Shown here in pieces: positions 41,266 through 54,100 of a stretch of 64,000 nt of DNA. Position numbers and translations under genes: made by a program. The notes beneath the pieces are model-generated. The model did not search any database. It was not told where the DNA came from and saw only the letters and a program-made list of their open reading frames with translations. Source of the stretch: Maea johnstoni (lineage: Eukaryota; Annelida; Polychaeta; Spionida; Magelonidae); contig CAWWDR010000784.1 of NCBI GenBank assembly GCA_963942565.1, positions 1-64,000 of the forward strand, in the 5' to 3' direction. Each line of letters starts with the position of its first letter. The stretch's first letter is position 1.

Positions 41266-41520
41266 CATAGTCTTAGCCAGCAGGGCATCTGGGCATCATT
41301 TCTGAGTAATTTCTTGAAATGTCAATTTCTAATATACAAGTTCTTCCACCTCTATATAATATGCATGCCATTACATTAGAATATGTCACCTTATGTCAAT
41401 AAGGAAAAACATGTTTATGGTTGTAATCCGAGTATACTGTGGTCTTCCTTGAAGAATATGACTGCCCAAAGTTTTCCAGTTTCCAATTTTGGGCACCCAG
41501 TTTCAAATTTCTGACTGAGA
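41266..41520. mobile_element. Diverged hAT-like MITE, GTCTTAGCCAG family
   Basis: Begins CATAGTCTTAGCCAGCAGGG. The body shares the TTTATGGTTG...GAGTA...GTGGTC order and the GGGCACCCAG string near the right end with the 8047 copy, then ends in a decayed CTGACTGAGAAC. Older than the 57554 copy, judging by divergence. Confidence 0.55.
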
Positions 41521-41533
41521 ACCTCAATCTGAC

Positions 41534-41785
41534 CAGGGATTGAACTTAATGTTGTTGTTTTTCAATTTCCATATCCCCCTTTTCATACCTTGGAGTGCTC
41601 CAAAATGCATCTCAGAGCACATATTTATCGAAATTTATTGGGGAAGCATACTCCATCAACCTCGCTAGCCTGAAAATGCAGTGTGCCGGACACTACATTA
41701 CCAGCGCAATGCACACATTAGCTCCTAACTTTTATAGCCTAGGAGCCAGATTTGCTCTTGTCTGAAAATGTTCAGGGCAATCCCT
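41534..41785. mobile_element. Possible MITE with CAGGGATTG ends
   Basis: CAGGGATTGAACTTAATG at the left is matched by GCAATCCCTG at the right. No clean target duplication is visible, so the limits are approximate. The ends resemble the CAGGGCTC family. Confidence 0.4.
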
Positions 41786-42195
41786 GGAACCATTGACCAC
41801 TACTCCACACATTTGTAAAGCAACCAATCCAACCTGCAAATGAGGACCCAGCAGGACCTGACCCAGGGATAAGTGTTATGCCAGGGCTGATCCAAAAGTG
41901 AAGCTGAAATGTAACAAAGGCCATCACTCACATTTCCACACATTTGTATAGCAACCAGGCTAACCAGCCAATGGTGATCTAGCAGAACACAAAACCAAGT
42001 CTGCAAGCTTGTGAGCCAGGCATCTTAATACATAAGAGAAAAAGGTCATAAATCAATTTTCAATCAATTGTTACAACACTAACAACTCCAAAACTCGAGT
42101 AAGGATCCAGGTCTCAACCCAACTTTGTACACTTTTGCGCCAAAATATTTCCTAGTATTCCTGGACCATCCATAAGAGAAAGCACAAGTACTTAC

Positions 42196-45100
42196 CGGGT
42201 TGATGACAGTGCAGTCCACATTGTTGACGTTGAAGGGGTCGTACTTGTCGGCACAGATGACCACATCGGGCAGAGGGTAGAGGCGCATGCCGTTATCGTA
42301 CCCCCAGTAGATCGGGCACACATGCAGGGGCAGCGGGCACAGGTGACCCTGGCAAACTATCGTCTTAGCAAACTGAAAAATAAAAGAAGTACCTTTGTTA
42401 GTACATTTCGGTGACAATTAAGATGATACATATGAACTACAAACAATTCTGTAGAAGATAAGCAATAATTGCATTTCTAAACTTTATTTAATAATTAAAT
42501 ATTATATGCAATATCATATCAAATTTCTTTTAATTAGTATCCATTTATTTTATGGACTTCCATTTTACCTGTATGGAACTAAAAGGCTTAGAGTCAGGAC
42601 ATATAGTTTACCTATACATCACTTTCAAAACGTTTGGTCTTTCTTAGATATAAATAACCATTAATAGGATGCAAATTTATTAAAAGATTTTCTTAAAACC
42701 ATGCTTTAATTGAGTAACAACATTTATATGAGACCCTCTTGTTGTTTCATTGATGAATGGTCCATGGTTTTCTTCACCCATTTCTGCCTGCATTTGCCTA
42801 AAACAGACTGACTACTTCGGAGATGTCTTTCGGACAAAATAATTTCTGTTACATAAAACATAAGAAAGAGAAATATTCATCACACCTAATCAATGACTAT
42901 CTTAAGAATATGTATTTAACTATTTCAAGCATACTAAAAATAGGATTCTCTCTAAAATATATGGTAAATTTAATTTAGTTGAATAACATGTTGCCAGATG
43001 GCGCCACTGTTCATACCATTGATTGTTGTACACTTACATGTGTTGGAATATCACCGTCAGATGGAAATCGTACACAGTTCCTGCACATCTTGGTGACGAT
43101 GTCCTCGCGGAATACCACGACTTCCTGGGTGCAGTACTGTAAGCGACACGGGTTGGAGGTGAAGGTCGCTGTTGGCACCCGCTCTCGAATCTCCTCTGTT
43201 ATCAGATCAGGAATAGCTGGCCTACAGCAAATCATATGGAATAGGAGTAGGGCTATAGACCACACAGAGTCATTTGCAGGAATAGCTGGCCAACAGCAAA
43301 AGATATGACATAGAAGTAGGGATATAGACCACACATAGTTATTAGCACTCCTAAAACCTTAAAATCAGACAGAATGATACCAAAAGGTTTGGTTTAGGAA
43401 TTCCTCAAACTGCCAATTTCAAGCGAATAACAAACAAGATAGACGCCAGTGGCGTCAAGAGGTTGATTCCGTGTATGTCTTTTTGTAGTTAATCATTTGC
43501 AATTTTTTGTTTTTTTAATATTTTGCTATTTTGAAATTTTTCTGATTTTTGTGTTTTTTCGTTAGTGGTTACAGTGGTTTTGCTTTTTCTGTTGGATTGA
43601 CTTATTTAAGTGTTATGTATATTTGGTCGTGATCTGAGTAATACGTTTTGATGACACCTGTTGAATGGTATTATGTACCCTTTAGGGGCATATGCCCCTG
43701 GTTCATGTGATATTGCAACCAGATGAAAAAATATACGAGCCAACTTTGTGAATGGACATTAAATATATGTTTGGAGCATTTTAAAACATTTTCCTTTTTC
43801 TTTAAATTCTTTATCTTTTTATCATACCTAATAGTGCCAAAAAATACATCTGAAACACATATCCTTCAATTTTTTCATAAGAATTCTATCTAAAACCCTC
43901 CCCCAAATATTTCCCAAAATTATAACCCACTCCTAGCTATCCAAGAAACTATGACAAACCCACCATCACTCATCCAGTAGATCACCAAACATGAATGGGA
44001 AAAGCCCACATCCTGCACTGCAAATGAGAGTCAACAAAACCCCACCAATAGCATGCTTGCCACAACTTACTTGCTGCTGCCTGAAGAACATTAGTCCGTG
44101 ACTTACCTTTACATGAAAATGACCAATCACTGCCTGAATGCAAACATGCACAAGGATCAACCTTATGGTCCCTTAAGGGGCATATGTTCCTGGATTATGT
44201 GATTTTGCTACCTGATGATGAACTATAAGAGCCAAGTTTGTGAATGGACATTAAATATCAGCTTAGAACATTTTAAAAAAAAATCAATTTTTTTGAACTT
44301 CTTTATCTTTTTATCATACCTAATAGTGCCAAAAAATACATCAGAAACACAAACTATTCAATTTTTTCCCTGGAAAAATGCTCCAAAAACCCCAAACCTG
44401 GACAGTTAAAACATTTCCCTTCCACTGAAATTCTTTATCTTTTTATCATACCTAATAGTGCCAAAACATACATCTGAAACACATATCCCTCAATTTTTTC
44501 AAAAGAACTCTATCTAAAACCCTCCCTCAAATATTTTCGAAAAATATAACCCACTCCTAGCTATCCAAGAAACTATGGCAAACTCACCATCACTCATCCA
44601 GTAGATCACCAAACATGAATGGGAAAAGCCTACAACCTGCACTGCAAATGACAGCCAACAAAACCCCACCAGCAGCATGCTTGCCACAACTTACTTGCTG
44701 CTGCCTGAAGAACTTTAGTCCGTGACTTACCTTTACATGAAAATGGCCAAACACTGCCTGAATGCAAACATGCACAAAGATCAACCTTATGGTCCCTTAA
44801 GGGACATATGCCCCTGGCCATGATCTTCCGCCACTAAAGCAGGTCCAGCACTACCAGAAACCCAATATGCATGCAATAATTATGTACTTAAACCTAAAAT
44901 AGACTGATACACACTTGTAATGCTGCTGATGATACTTACAGACTTTTTAATCAAAAACCAAGTTTGTGAATAGACATTAATATCAGTTTGGAGCAATTTA
45001 AAACATTTTCCTTTTATTTGAACTTCTTTATCTTTTTATCACACCTAATAGTGCCAAAAAATACATCTGAAACACATATCTTCCAAATTTTTCATAAGAT

Positions 45101-48100
45101 TTCTATCTAAAACCGCACTTAAAAAAACTTCCCTTTTTTTGAATTTCTTTATCTTTTTATCACACCTAATAGGGCCAAAAAATACAACTATAAGAGCCAA
45201 GTTTGTGAATGTACATTAAATATCAGTCTAGAACATTTTCAAAAAAAATTCCCATTCTTTGAACTTCTTTATCTTTCTATCACACCTAATAGTGTTAAAA
45301 AATACATCAGAAACACAAACTTCTCAATTTTTTCACTGGGAGCATGCACCAAAATCCCCAAACCTGGACAGCTAAAACAATTTCCTTTTTTTTGAATTTC
45401 TTTATCTTTTTATCATACCTAATAATGCCAAAAAATAAATCTGAAACACATATCCTTCAATTCTTTCATAAGAATTCTATCTAAAACCCTCCCTCAAATA
45501 TTTTCCAAAACTATAACCCACTTCTAGCTATCCAAGAAACTATGACAAACTCACCATCACTCATCCAGTAGATCACCAAACATGAATGGGAAAAGCCCAC
45601 ATCCTGCACTGCAAATGACAGTCAACAAAACCACACCAGTAGCATGCTTGCCACAACTTACTTGCTGCTGCCTGAAGAACTTTAGTCAGTGACTTACCTT
45701 TACAAGAAAATGGCCAAACACTGCCTGAATGCAAACATGCACAAAGATCAATCATATGGTCCCTTAAGGGGCATATGCCCCTGGATTATGTGATTTTGCT
45801 ACCTGATGATGAACTATAAGAGCCAAGCTTGTGAATGGACATTAAATATCAGTTTTAGAGCATTTTTAAAAAATTTCCCTTTCTTTGAATTTCTCTATCT
45901 TTTTGTCACACCTAATAGTGCCAAAAAATACACCAGAAACACAAACTTTTCAATTTTTCCCCTGGGAGCATGCTCCAAAATCCCCAAACCTAAACAGTGC
46001 ACCCCTGGCAAAACCTTACCGTCATGGTGCCAGCACAGGAATTTATTTGCACCTAAACATAAAATCCTGATGGCAGGGTTAAAGGTCTGCTAACTTCAGG
46101 ACTGCATACTACACTCATGGTGAGAAGGGTATATATACTGACTGCTGAAATCGCGATAAAAATATTTACTACTTCCGTTTTTTTCAAAGTTGTTTTTTTA
46201 CGATTGTGGGGAACAAAAAAAATCCACAAATGGGCAGGATGGATTATTTAAAGTCTGTTTTCTTGAAGTTGAAACTTTTTTTCCGGTTTTAGTGGCGAAA
46301 TTAATAAGTAAATTTAGAATTTCGCCAGGGTTCCTAAATCAACATTCCAAAAAGCCGTTTTTGCCGTTTTTTTTCGAAGTCGCCATTTTTTTTCAAAAAT
46401 TACAAATATAACCAACAAGTTATGATAATAGGGTAAAATCCCTATTTGTTGCGAACACTTTGATGGGTCATTTGTAAATTTTGACCCAGAAACGGCGACG
46501 TGACAATTTATTGAAAAAAGTATGTTTTTTGTGTGAAATGCACACAATGCATATCAATGCCGTAACCTCGCTAATGTCAAAAAAATCAACTTCCGGTTGT
46601 AGCGAAAAGCTATTTTTTCGCTTCCAACCTGAAGTTGAATTAAAAAAATGATTGAATCAGATAGATGAGGATCTCATCTATCCAGGTAGGTAGTCATATT
46701 GTGATCGGGGGGTGATAGCTTGATGAAATTGACAGGAATCGGCGAGGTACCATTGAGAATGTACTCATCGCCATAATCAACACGTCATCATCGATGCGTG
46801 TTGACAAATATCTCAAAATATTTTCGATTTTCCGAAACCAAAAGAATTAATCTTAATAATATAGATACTTGGCTTGTTAATTCTTTTGGTTTCAGAATTT
46901 TAGAGTTAGAGATGGCCACAAACGAAAGCTTTGAAATCGGGGTGCAAATTTTGTCAAACCCGATATTCAAAATGGCGGACCGTAACCTCGCCAATGTAAA
47001 AAATACGTGAATGAACACGTAAGTAGAATAGTACAAACAGGGATACAAATAGCCGCTCATTGGTTAATAAACCGCGGGAAAGAGTACCACGTGGTGTGAC
47101 GGTGAGGCAGTGAGACCGCTCATTGGATAATACACCAGAGACAAACCACGTGGTAAGATCCCGCTCAGAATTATAAATAGGCAAAATGGCTGCGATGAAG
47201 TCGCCAATTTTTTTCAATAATTACAAATATAACCAACAAGTTATGATAATAGGGTAAAAGCCCTATTTGTTGCGAACACTTTGATGGGTCATTTGTAAAT
47301 TTTGACCCAGAAACGGCGACGTGACAATTTATTGAAAAAAGTATGTTTTTTGTGTGAAATGCACACAATGCATATCAATGCCGTAACCTCGCTAATGTCA
47401 AAAAAATCAACTTCCGGTTGTAGCGAAAAGCTATTTTTTCGCTTCCAACCTGAAGTTGAATTTAAAAAATGATTGAATCAGATAGATGAGGATCTCATCT
47501 ATCCAGGTAGGTAGTCATATTGTGATCGGGGGGTGATAGCTTGATGAAATTGACATGAATCGGCGAGGTACCATTGAAAATGTACTCATCGCCATGGTCA
47601 ACACGCCATCATCGATGCAAGTTGACAAATATCTCAAAATATTTTCGATTTTCCGAAACCAAAAGAATTAATCTTAATAATATAGATACTTGGCTTGTTA
47701 ATTCTTTTGGTTTCAGAATTTTAGAGTTAGAGATGGCCACAAACGAAAGCTTTGAAATCGGGGTGCAAATTTCGTCAAACCCGATATTCAAAATGGCGGA
47801 CCGTAACCTCGCCAATGTAAAAAATATGTGAATGAACACGTAAGTAGAATAGTACAAACAGGGATACAAATAGCCGCTCATTGGTTAATAAACCGCGGGA
47901 AAGAGTACCACGTGGTGTGACGGTGAGGCAGTGAGACCGCTCATTGGATAATTCACCAGAGACAAACCACGTGGTGCTGGGAAACCCCAACACGCACCGT
48001 CACGTGATTAGCCGATCGCATTAAATATGCAGAAAACCCACGCATGCGCATCCAACGGCCGCCCCACCCGACGCGTTACAGAAGCGTATTACAGTGAAGA

Positions 48101-51100
48101 AAACATAAAGTATAAACACGTAAAAATCCACCAAAAAAAAACTAGGCAACCCACAGAAAAAATGAAACAACCTTTATAAACTACACACTCAACACTAACA
48201 GAAACAATAAACAAAACGACCCCACCACACCCCACTCTCCAGATCATGCGGCTAGAAAAATCCAAAACAGCCATGTAAGACAACATAGGGAAAATGCATC
48301 AACCAGCTCCCAGGACCCCCCCGGGAATGCAAGACAACAAAAGCGAAAACAATATAGGTTGACCTTTGTAGGTCAACCTCTAAAAAATCACTTTTATAAA
48401 TTCAACACTTCTGTATAGATGCCTCCTTCAAGACAATAAGCATTTTCTTAATAAGTAATTTGTACTGTTTACATATTTAATCTTGTAATCTAATTGCACA
48501 GTCATATCCCTTGAAAAATAAGACACTGAAAGGTTTTTATGCCATATCATAAAGCAGATACTGTCAGATATCTCAAAACTTTCTGCTTACCTTGGCAATA
48601 TGTTTCCAGGTCCTGGATCTTGAGGTCCGGGGACAAAAACAAAACGACTACTCTCCGCTAAAGTAGGAAACTCATTTATCAAATCAGCCAATTGACGGAA
48701 GGATTCTGTAAAAAAAAAAAAAAAGATTATCAATTGTGAAATCTATACTGATATGCCTGAGAATCTCATTCATGCTAAGTACATTTCTTGGCAATATCGT
48801 TTACGCCTAAGTTTCTTTAAAATACAATTGGAATTCAGCATAATTTTACCAACAAAGTATAAAGAAAAGTTGTGGGCTGGATTTAGACCTATATTTTCCT
48901 TCAGATATTTACTATTAAAGGCCCTGGCCACAAATATATTACAAATAGTGCCAGAACGCTTTGGTCACCACCATGAATGGGTAAAGCAAGATGTATTTTG
49001 ACAAAGGGATAACAACAAATCAAATGCAATTGATATTGTCTACTATCCCAATAATTTTTGATAACCCAATCATGTCTACAGCTCCCCTTAGACCAGATAA
49101 AATAGGGTAGGTGGTGCAAAATTATTTCCTTTTGGATAATTTGTTTGGTCAAAAATGAGTGTTTTATGTACGTTTTATGTTAGTTGGAAGGGCGGAAAAA
49201 AGTAGGGTTACAGGAAACAACTTGTTTAGGCCTTATTAGTTTATTCCTTTTGGCCACTACATATAAGAAGGGTATGGCTTTCTAAGGTGTCTCAGCACTC
49301 CAAGGATGACAATGTTAAATAATGCTCACCTTTTAATATCTTGCTATGGTTGGCACCAAATGGAGTTGAGCAAAAATTACCACATAATATAAAACATGTT
49401 GGTGGCATTTCAGCATAGCCTGTAAAAAGTATCCTCAGCTTTTCTAAAACCTGGAAAAGAAATCAATTCTCTAATTCTCACAATAATGTTAACATGATGA
49501 GGTAGATAGGCAACCAAAATGTCATTCAACCCATTCACACAGTGACACTCATTTCTCCTTAATAGCCTTGTCTGCCTATTGCGATACTATATAACTTGGG
49601 AATCAATTATAAACTCGCAAATATTTGAAGATGTGTTTCTGGTTTTCAGATTTATCAATAATTTTCCTTCAAAATTTTCAAATGATGTTTTCCTCAGAAA
49701 GATATCACTGTATTGTTCAGCCTTTTGATGCCTCTGCTTCTGACACCAATGACGTGATCAACATATGTTTCTCTTTCAAAAAATTCTCTTTCAAAGATTT
49801 TTTGGGTACAAATTTATCACCTAAATTGCATACCTTTGAAGTCTCTAAAGGAATACATGGTAAAGAAGACCATAGACATCCAATGGAAAGAACTATGATA
49901 TCCAATCAGCACTATGTCAAACCTTACCTTTATTTGATCAAGCCAAACATCAGACAGTATCACAAACATAGCTTCTTCATTTTCTTCTTCAATCTGTTTT
50001 AGCTTCACTGAGCTTTTCACACTGCTAGCAGATGCACCACCAAAGAAATTAATGTTCCCAAAATAGGCCCTGGATGAAAATAGATAAAAGACATCAAATC
50101 AACAACCTGAAACTAATTCAGCACAAAAAAACAAAAACCAACTTAAGAAAATTAGTATTATTTCTCAATCTATCAAAGATATTAAATCTTTGTCTAAACA
50201 TTTAGTGGATAATTTGCATGCCCATCAGTATCAAATATTTTATTTCCAAAGCAGATAACAAATAATGAATAGAGGTTAATAAGGGTGCTCAAAGTGATAT
50301 AAAAGACTGATATGGAAAGGGAAAAAGTATTGTTTCTTTTAAAACAAGTAATATTGTATCATATTGCAAATATTCAAAGCTGCCAATACCTTACAATGGG
50401 ATATGTCACAGCTACCTAATACTGTATACTGTGTTAATTGTGCTCAGCAGGCAGCTGCCTTCCTGCAAGGGGCACTTTTTGTGTACATGTGTTCAATGTA
50501 AGATATTAGCATAGGGATTGGATGTCCAATAACAGTGTACATTTTAATGAATGCAGACTCCAAGGGTGCGTGAAGTATGTATAAATTGAACCGCAGCAAC
50601 ATTAACACGGTATAAAGTATTTTTTCATTCTCTATCAGAAGCAAAGTGCAATAATTCACAAAAGACAAACCAGATCCCTTCCAATAAACAAAGACCATAC
50701 TATAAGATGTTGAATTTACTAGTGATGTCATTGATATGAAATTTTATCGATTCGATTAATTGATATATTTTTCGATACGATTCGATTCGATTCGATACGC
50801 CGTAACATGCTCGTAGGGCACAATTATTTATAGGGATGTCATTAATATCCCTTTTTTTATTTGATTAATTGCTATACTCTTTCCAAATATATCGATTCGA
50901 TTCGATCCCTTCCAATTTCTCTTACAAAAGTCATAGAAAATACTTCAATATTAAGTCGGAGTTTCACTTTGAGTTATTTTAACAGGATAATGTCTAGGAA
51001 AAGTGTATTTTTTATTGATAATCATACGTCATTATTGGGGTACAGAATATCGATGATTTCGATTCGATACCCAACCATTTGATTCGATTTAATTGACAAA

Positions 51101-54100
51101 GTGAAAATGTCGATTTATCGATTTGTCGACTATCGATGACATCCCTAGAATTTACCTGTTGATACTATGTGAAAAAGAATAAAGAAGGTGTTGACTTTCT
51201 CACCTGGATGTTTTTGAAGGTTCTGGAGGAGGAAAACCAAATGCATTCACATGGAAGACCTCATCTTCATACCAGCCCTCCGACAACACAAAACAGTTCT
51301 CAGTGAACAGACCATTATGGAAATTCTGAGCACAGGATAAGGAATATACCATGATTGGTGAATAGACACTTTATGGTAAATACCTATGAAATTGCATACT
51401 AAGACCAATCTATGTACATTTTAGTTTACTTGGAATCATTAGCATCCATTTCCTAGTTCAGATACTTTAAAAATTATGGGAATATGAGGGTATTTAGTAG
51501 CTAGTATTTAGCAATGCTTTGACAGCATACCACAGCATAATATAGCAATGGCCAAAGAGTTGACTGGCAGGAACTGGAACAGCAATATACTATCCCAACT
51601 CAAAGTAAATAGATAAAGAATTAAGTAAATTTGTGATGATTAAGATTTTAGTATATGCACAAACTCCTCCGAAAGGATACAGATTTAGAGAGGTCCAGCT
51701 GCACTGCTCCTGTTGGATCCTCCAAAAACCACTTTCCCTGAAAAAGAAAACATACGGAAAGATAAGTTATTATTTTATATAGCACCAAGCAAATTCCTAC
51801 ATATGCTTTAGTTAAATAACAGGTAGTTTCAAAGCAGAACAGGTCAATGGGGCTAAAAAGATGATGCCAGAATTTCTGTGCAGTCAAAATTTAAGACATA
51901 TTGGTAAGTACTGCATTAGAAATAAAAGTTTCGCACATGGATAAATAACTAAGACATGAATTCGCAACTGAAGTGCACACAGAATCTGACGATTTTGAAC
52001 ACAGTAGCCTACATTAAAAAGGGTACTGTTAGAGTTGAAAAAATAGTTCAGTGGGATTGTGAACCCCAGCAGTCACAACTTTTTTCAAATTATTGCTTAT
52101 TATCAAAAGATTCAGATGTATAGCTATCTGAATGGAACTCAACAGGTATAAATGTTGCATTTAGTAGGGTAGATAAAATATAGTTTGAATTTAAGCTCAT
52201 GCAAGTAGAATTTAAAGAGGCTGTGAGGAATTGTACCTACCTCTTTTAGCTGTGTGAGCATCCCCAAAACAATGATATCCCCAAGTTTAGCATTGCTGCC
52301 TAGCAGGAACTCTACTGGCTTCAGCTGAAACTTCTTATCCTCCTTCTGTGAGCCGATCACAGCCTGGCTGAATAAATCATGCCGTAAAGTTCTCTGATGG
52401 AGGATAGCGTATCGCTCTTTGTATAAGTCACTTTTGGGTTTTGCTTCTGCATGTAAATGTGGTGAGGGTACACCCATACTGCTATTCCTAGAATAAACAT
52501 TTAAGAAAGAATGAATTACTCAAATGGTTTCTTTATAAAAACTAAAGGCGAGAAAGGAGAAATGTGAAAAAAAGATGGTCCATGACCCAAAATAACCAGA
52601 CAGAAGAAGCATTATATAAAAGATGAAATTGATTTTGAGGCAAAAGATTTGTAAAACTCACTAATGGAACATATATAATGTACTGGAGTTCTAAAAAGTG
52701 ATCATGCAAATTCAAAACACATACTATTAATCAGTCTTAAAACAAAAATATGAGTCAACTACGATAACAAATAAATTAGAATCTTGCTGATTCATGTAAT
52801 GTCGGGAGATAGTCAAACACAATACAAAACAGAACTGCATAACTTACGGTAAAAACTTTTTTCTTTCAATACTATAAGTGAACCTGGGCACACTGAAGGC
52901 ATCTATGATAGAAAATACCATGTCGCTGAAAAAATAAAATATTCAATCAATCATTCAAATATTGAGCATCAGACAAATGAGAGTTATATAATATCAGGGT
53001 CCTACATCATAACATTAGGGTCCTGTGATGGTAGTCACCCTTGTGCTGAGCGCTTTCTAAAATGATAATGGCTAAATTGATATTTCTAAACGATGAAATA
53101 AATTCAAAATGTTCAATAAATTTTCAAAATAGAGCCGATTAGTAGATTTCTAATGAAACACTTTTCCTTTTAAACCAGTTACTAAACTATGCTTTTATAA
53201 TCTAGCTATATCACCAAAACTGTTTATCTTCTGACAATAGTAAGATCTATCACAGATTTAACCCATTTATGCTTGGTGTTCCCATTGAAAAGTGTCACCT
53301 AAATCATGGTCTTAGCTGGAGGATTTGGAAACAGGGTGTCCAAACAGAGGTTTCATAGACTTTTGGGTGGCCTAAGTGTGGTACTAAGTTCACACTGGGA
53401 GTAATAGACACTAGACAGGGAGTGGGCACTGTGCATGCGTCATCAAATTTTGCTGCCTCACACCACTATGAGTCATAGATAACATGTGTACCCCAGGATT
53501 GGCTGCCTGCTGGTTCACACAGGCCCTGGGTCAGACTGAAATTGCCGCGAAACCAATCACGTGACCAATACTTCCCCAGGCTACCCCGCGTAACCCGAGG
53601 CACACACACCCTAGGTACTAGCATGCTGTGCCTATGCGGTTGCGGATCAAGGGGATGTATTTCTCTGGTTCACACTACTAATGAAATGAACCCTATATCC
53701 CTATATATCTACATAGTTTGCTTTTTTAGGCTAGTAACTGCTTTGTATGTATTGTAGGAGTGCACTACATGCACTATCTTCTAGGAATAGTCATCATCAA
53801 CTTTTGGGTGTCCAAACTGTCAAAAAACAGTGTTCTGGGTGTCCAAATGACACGTTGGACGCATAGGTGGCTAAGCCCCTGACCTAAATATATATGATAC
53901 TAATTACTATTCGAACTTACTATGAAATAAAGAATAATTCATTTACAAATTACTTAAAGATATTTTTGGTTGAGTTCTGATTAATGTCTTTCTGTAAATA
54001 TTTTTCAAAAAGAGCGATACACCTTTATATTATGGTCAAACAGTTTTTGGGTGTTAGAGACATGTATGTGTTTACTGTTTAACATTATTTGAAGGGTCAC

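Larger units (their letters stand above)
39658..42195. other. Non-coding spacer or POLE2 3' region with MITEs
   Basis: Between the satellite and the last secure POLE2 exon. It contains three MITE-like copies listed separately and a diverged tandem pair around 41803 and 41935 (both with CCACACATTTGTA). At 39848-39880 the string ATTAGACCCTCATGGGCTGTCA resembles one satellite monomer (about 18 of 22 bases), lying outside the array. The missing C-terminal exon of POLE2 should lie here or beyond the satellite. Confidence 0.4.

Noticed and set aside
43966-45755. Three similar 60-64 residue minus-strand frames as a small gene family
   Set aside because: They fall inside a nested tandem repeat, lack splice or promoter context, and are conserved no more than the surrounding repeat DNA.
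48089-48286. Membrane-protein-like minus-strand frame
   Set aside because: Hydrophobic residues come from an A/C-biased plus strand (T/G-rich complement); no gene context.
48356-48383. Helitron 3' terminus
   Set aside because: The hairpin is perfect but touches CTAA directly, where Helitrons have a 10-12 base gap; no 5' TC end or Rep/helicase sequence was found.
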